This document shows positions 62,496-64,000 of a DNA stretch of 64,000 nucleotides, piece after piece. The notes under the pieces were generated by a model, which had not been told where the DNA came from, did not search any database, and saw nothing but the letters and a program-made list of their open reading frames with translations. The position numbers and the translations under genes are program-made. The DNA is from JALZOC01 sp035758845. Its GTDB lineage: Bacteria; Acidobacteriota; Vicinamibacteria; Vicinamibacterales; 2-12-FULL-66-21. The stretch spans positions 1 to 64,000 of the forward strand of contig DASTVZ010000224.1 of NCBI GenBank assembly GCA_035758845.1. The letters are read 5' to 3'. Position 1 is the stretch's first letter, and every line of letters begins with the position of its first letter.

Positions 62496-63407
62496 TTGGC
62501 CGACGCGGTTCGTACTGAGTCGCTGACGAAGTACTTCGGGGCGGTCGTCGCGCTCGAATCCCTGAATCTGTCGGTCGCGGCCGGAGAGGTCTACGGCTTT
62601 CTCGGGCCAAACGGCGCTGGCAAGACAACCACGATCCGAATCCTGCTCGATCTGGTCAGAGCGACGAGTGGCCGCGCGCTCATCGACGGGCTCGACTGTC
62701 GCGCAGCCAGCGTCGAGATCCGGCGGCGGGTCGGGTACCTGCCGGCCGAAATGCCGCTCTATCGCGAGATGACAGGTGTCGGCTACCTGGACTTCCTTGC
62801 CGCGCTGGAGTCGCGCCCGGCGGATCTGTCGTTTCGCCGGAAGCTGCTGACACGGTTCGATGTCAGCGACATCGACTTGCGGCGGCGCCTCGACCGCCTG
62901 TCGCACGGTATGAAGCGCAAATTCGGAATTATCCAGGCGCTGATGGGCCGCCCGTCGCTGCTCATTCTGGATGAACCGACGTCGGGACTCGATCCCCTGA
63001 TGATCGAGGCGTTCGCCGAAACGGTCCATGAACTCAAAAGCGAAGGGCGAACGACAATTTTTCTCTCGTCACACGTCCTATCTGAAGTTGAGCGTCTCTG
63101 CGATCGCGTTGGAATCATTCGCCGCGGTCAGCTCGTGCGGGAGACGTCGATTGCCGATCTGCGTCGTGACACGCCGCGGCGACTCCGAGTGTTCTTCGAT
63201 CGGCCGGCACCGCCGCTGCCTGCTGCGCTCGCGGGAGCCGTGCGCCGGAGCGGTGGCCGGCACTGGGAGCTCGAATGGTCGGGCCCACTCGGGAGCGCCC
63301 TCGATGCGATGCAAGGCCTGGCGGTGGCGGACATCGAGATCGAGCCGTTCAAACTCGAGGATTACGTGTTGCAGATCTACTCGGGCACGGCGGGAGCTCG
63401 AGATTGA
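62496..63407 (+). CDS. ABC transporter ATP-binding protein
   Basis: 303 residues from TTG 62496, 2 bp after the anti-sigma stop, with AAGG upstream. Walker A is GPNGAGKT (37-44), signature LSHGMKRKFG, Walker B LLILDEPTSGLDP and switch His in SSHVLSEVERL. It belongs to the ABC-2 (CcmA/NatA) exporter ATPases. It overlaps the permease start by TGATG. The target could be a drug, lipid or signal molecule controlled by the operon's sigma factor. Confidence 0.92.
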   Translation: MADAVRTESLTKYFGAVVALESLNLSVAAGEVYGFLGPNGAGKTTTIRILLDLVRATSGRALIDGLDCRAASVEIRRRVGYLPAEMPLYREMTGVGYLDFLAALESRPADLSFRRKLLTRFDVSDIDLRRRLDRLSHGMKRKFGIIQALMGRPSLLILDEPTSGLDPLMIEAFAETVHELKSEGRTTIFLSSHVLSEVERLCDRVGIIRRGQLVRETSIADLRRDTPRRLRVFFDRPAPPLPAALAGAVRRSGGRHWELEWSGPLGSALDAMQGLAVADIEIEPFKLEDYVLQIYSGTAGARD

Positions 63408-64000
63408 TGCTGTTTGCCCTCTTCCGGCGATCGTTGGCGCGGCATCGTGCGCTCATCGTCGCGGTGGCAGCCCTTCTCTCCGCGTTTCAGATCCTCGACA
63501 TCGTCGTTGCCTACAACCTTCAAGCGAATGGGATTTACGCACAGTTCGCGACGCTGGTGCCCGCATTTATCCAGGAAGCGATGGGCGGGGTGCTGGTTGG
63601 ATCGTTTCCTGGCGCCATTGCACTCGGGTTTGCTCACCCACTTGTCATGTTGTCGCTGTCCTGCGTGGCGATCTACCTGGCGAGTGAACCGGCCGGAGAG
63701 GTCGAAGACGGTCTCGTCGACTTGGTCGTCGCGCGTCCCGTTCCGCGATTTCTGATCGTCGCCCGCTCCACACTCGTCTACCTCGTCGGCAGCGCTGCGG
63801 TGGTTGCAGCGATGTTCGTGACCAGCCGCATCACGGTGCGGGCGCTCTCGCCGGCGACCTTGACCGCTCTGCCCGCGGTCCGTCTGGCCTGGGTCGCGGC
63901 AAACCTGCTTGCGATCGTCTGGTGCTTCGGGGCGGCGGCGCTGGCAATGGCGGCGCATGTCCGTGAACGCATGCGCGCGGCCGGCACCGTCGGCCTCGTC
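63407..64000 (+). CDS. ABC-2 type permease (cut by window edge)
   Basis: 198 visible residues from ATG 63407 with no stop before the window end. Several transmembrane helices can be seen ('RALIVAVAALLSAFQILDIVVAYN', 'GSFPGAIALGFAHPLVMLSLSCVAIYLA', 'STLVYLVGSAAVVAAMFV', 'LAWVAANLLAIVWCFGAAALAMA'). 'SEPAGEVEDGLVDLVVARPVPRFLIVARS' resembles ABC-2 coupling loops. It is the partner of the upstream ATPase with a one-base overlap. Confidence 0.82.
   Translation, partial: MLFALFRRSLARHRALIVAVAALLSAFQILDIVVAYNLQANGIYAQFATLVPAFIQEAMGGVLVGSFPGAIALGFAHPLVMLSLSCVAIYLASEPAGEVEDGLVDLVVARPVPRFLIVARSTLVYLVGSAAVVAAMFVTSRITVRALSPATLTALPAVRLAWVAANLLAIVWCFGAAALAMAAHVRERMRAAGTVGLV

Overview
The window reads as a contiguous piece of chromosome from a high-GC Gram-negative bacterium, most likely an Acidobacteriota of the Vicinamibacteria type. 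This placement is inference. It rests on secreted DUF1080/FG-GAP proteins, a tannase-family esterase, GH95, tandem secreted amidohydrolases, two-subunit GlyRS, PPDK, and several families of short degenerate intergenic repeats. No marker gene was compared. No rRNA, tRNA, prophage, insertion sequence or CRISPR array was recognised.

Layout. 1-9.5 kb: a truncated secreted protein divergent from a DHH phosphoesterase; greA, a patatin-like membrane protein and a Cys/Met-metabolism PLP enzyme (minus strand); an rRNA/tRNA-type methyltransferase and rarA (plus strand); a membrane-anchored S1-type protease. 9.8-34 kb: an accessory belt, mostly minus strand. It holds DUF488, ThuA, Abhydrolase_10, YdcF, DUF1080, ferritin, a homocysteine methyltransferase, an SGNH hydrolase, a tannase, two amidohydrolase genes (three domains, only one with an intact metal site), a VOC/DinB/GyrI-like cassette, GNAT enzymes, a membrane-anchored PCMT and a large FG-GAP protein. 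It also holds decaying genes at 17.2-17.4 and 20.7-21.4 kb. 34-59.5 kb: a housekeeping block on the minus strand. Read 5'->3' on that strand the order is M20 peptidase, gamma-carbonic anhydrase, hisS, aspS, phoH, ybeY, CorC/HlyC, era, GH95 fucosidase, ECF sigma, anti-sigma-like protein, secreted partner, (terminator), mgtE, recO, glyQ, glyS, ppdK, corA, mutL. 59.6-64 kb: plus strand moaA, then an ECF sigma, zinc-finger anti-sigma, ABC ATPase and ABC permease operon that runs off the end.

How genes work together. Start/stop overlaps mark translational coupling at ybeY/corC, sigma/anti-sigma/partner, ppdK/corA, carbonic anhydrase/hisS, a GNAT/membrane pair and ABC ATPase/permease. The housekeeping block links translation (AspRS, HisRS, GlyRS, Era, YbeY) with repair (RecO, MutL) and Mg2+ transport (CorA, MgtE).

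The most unusual feature of the window is its set of short, partly palindromic repeat families. They fill many intergenic gaps and in two cases sit in frame inside essential-type genes (the mutL linker and a loop of ybeY). No single clearly new multi-gene system was identified. The best candidates for novelty are the repeat families, the active-plus-degenerate amidohydrolase locus, the patatin lacking its nucleophile, and the coupled sigma/anti-sigma/secreted-partner operon.
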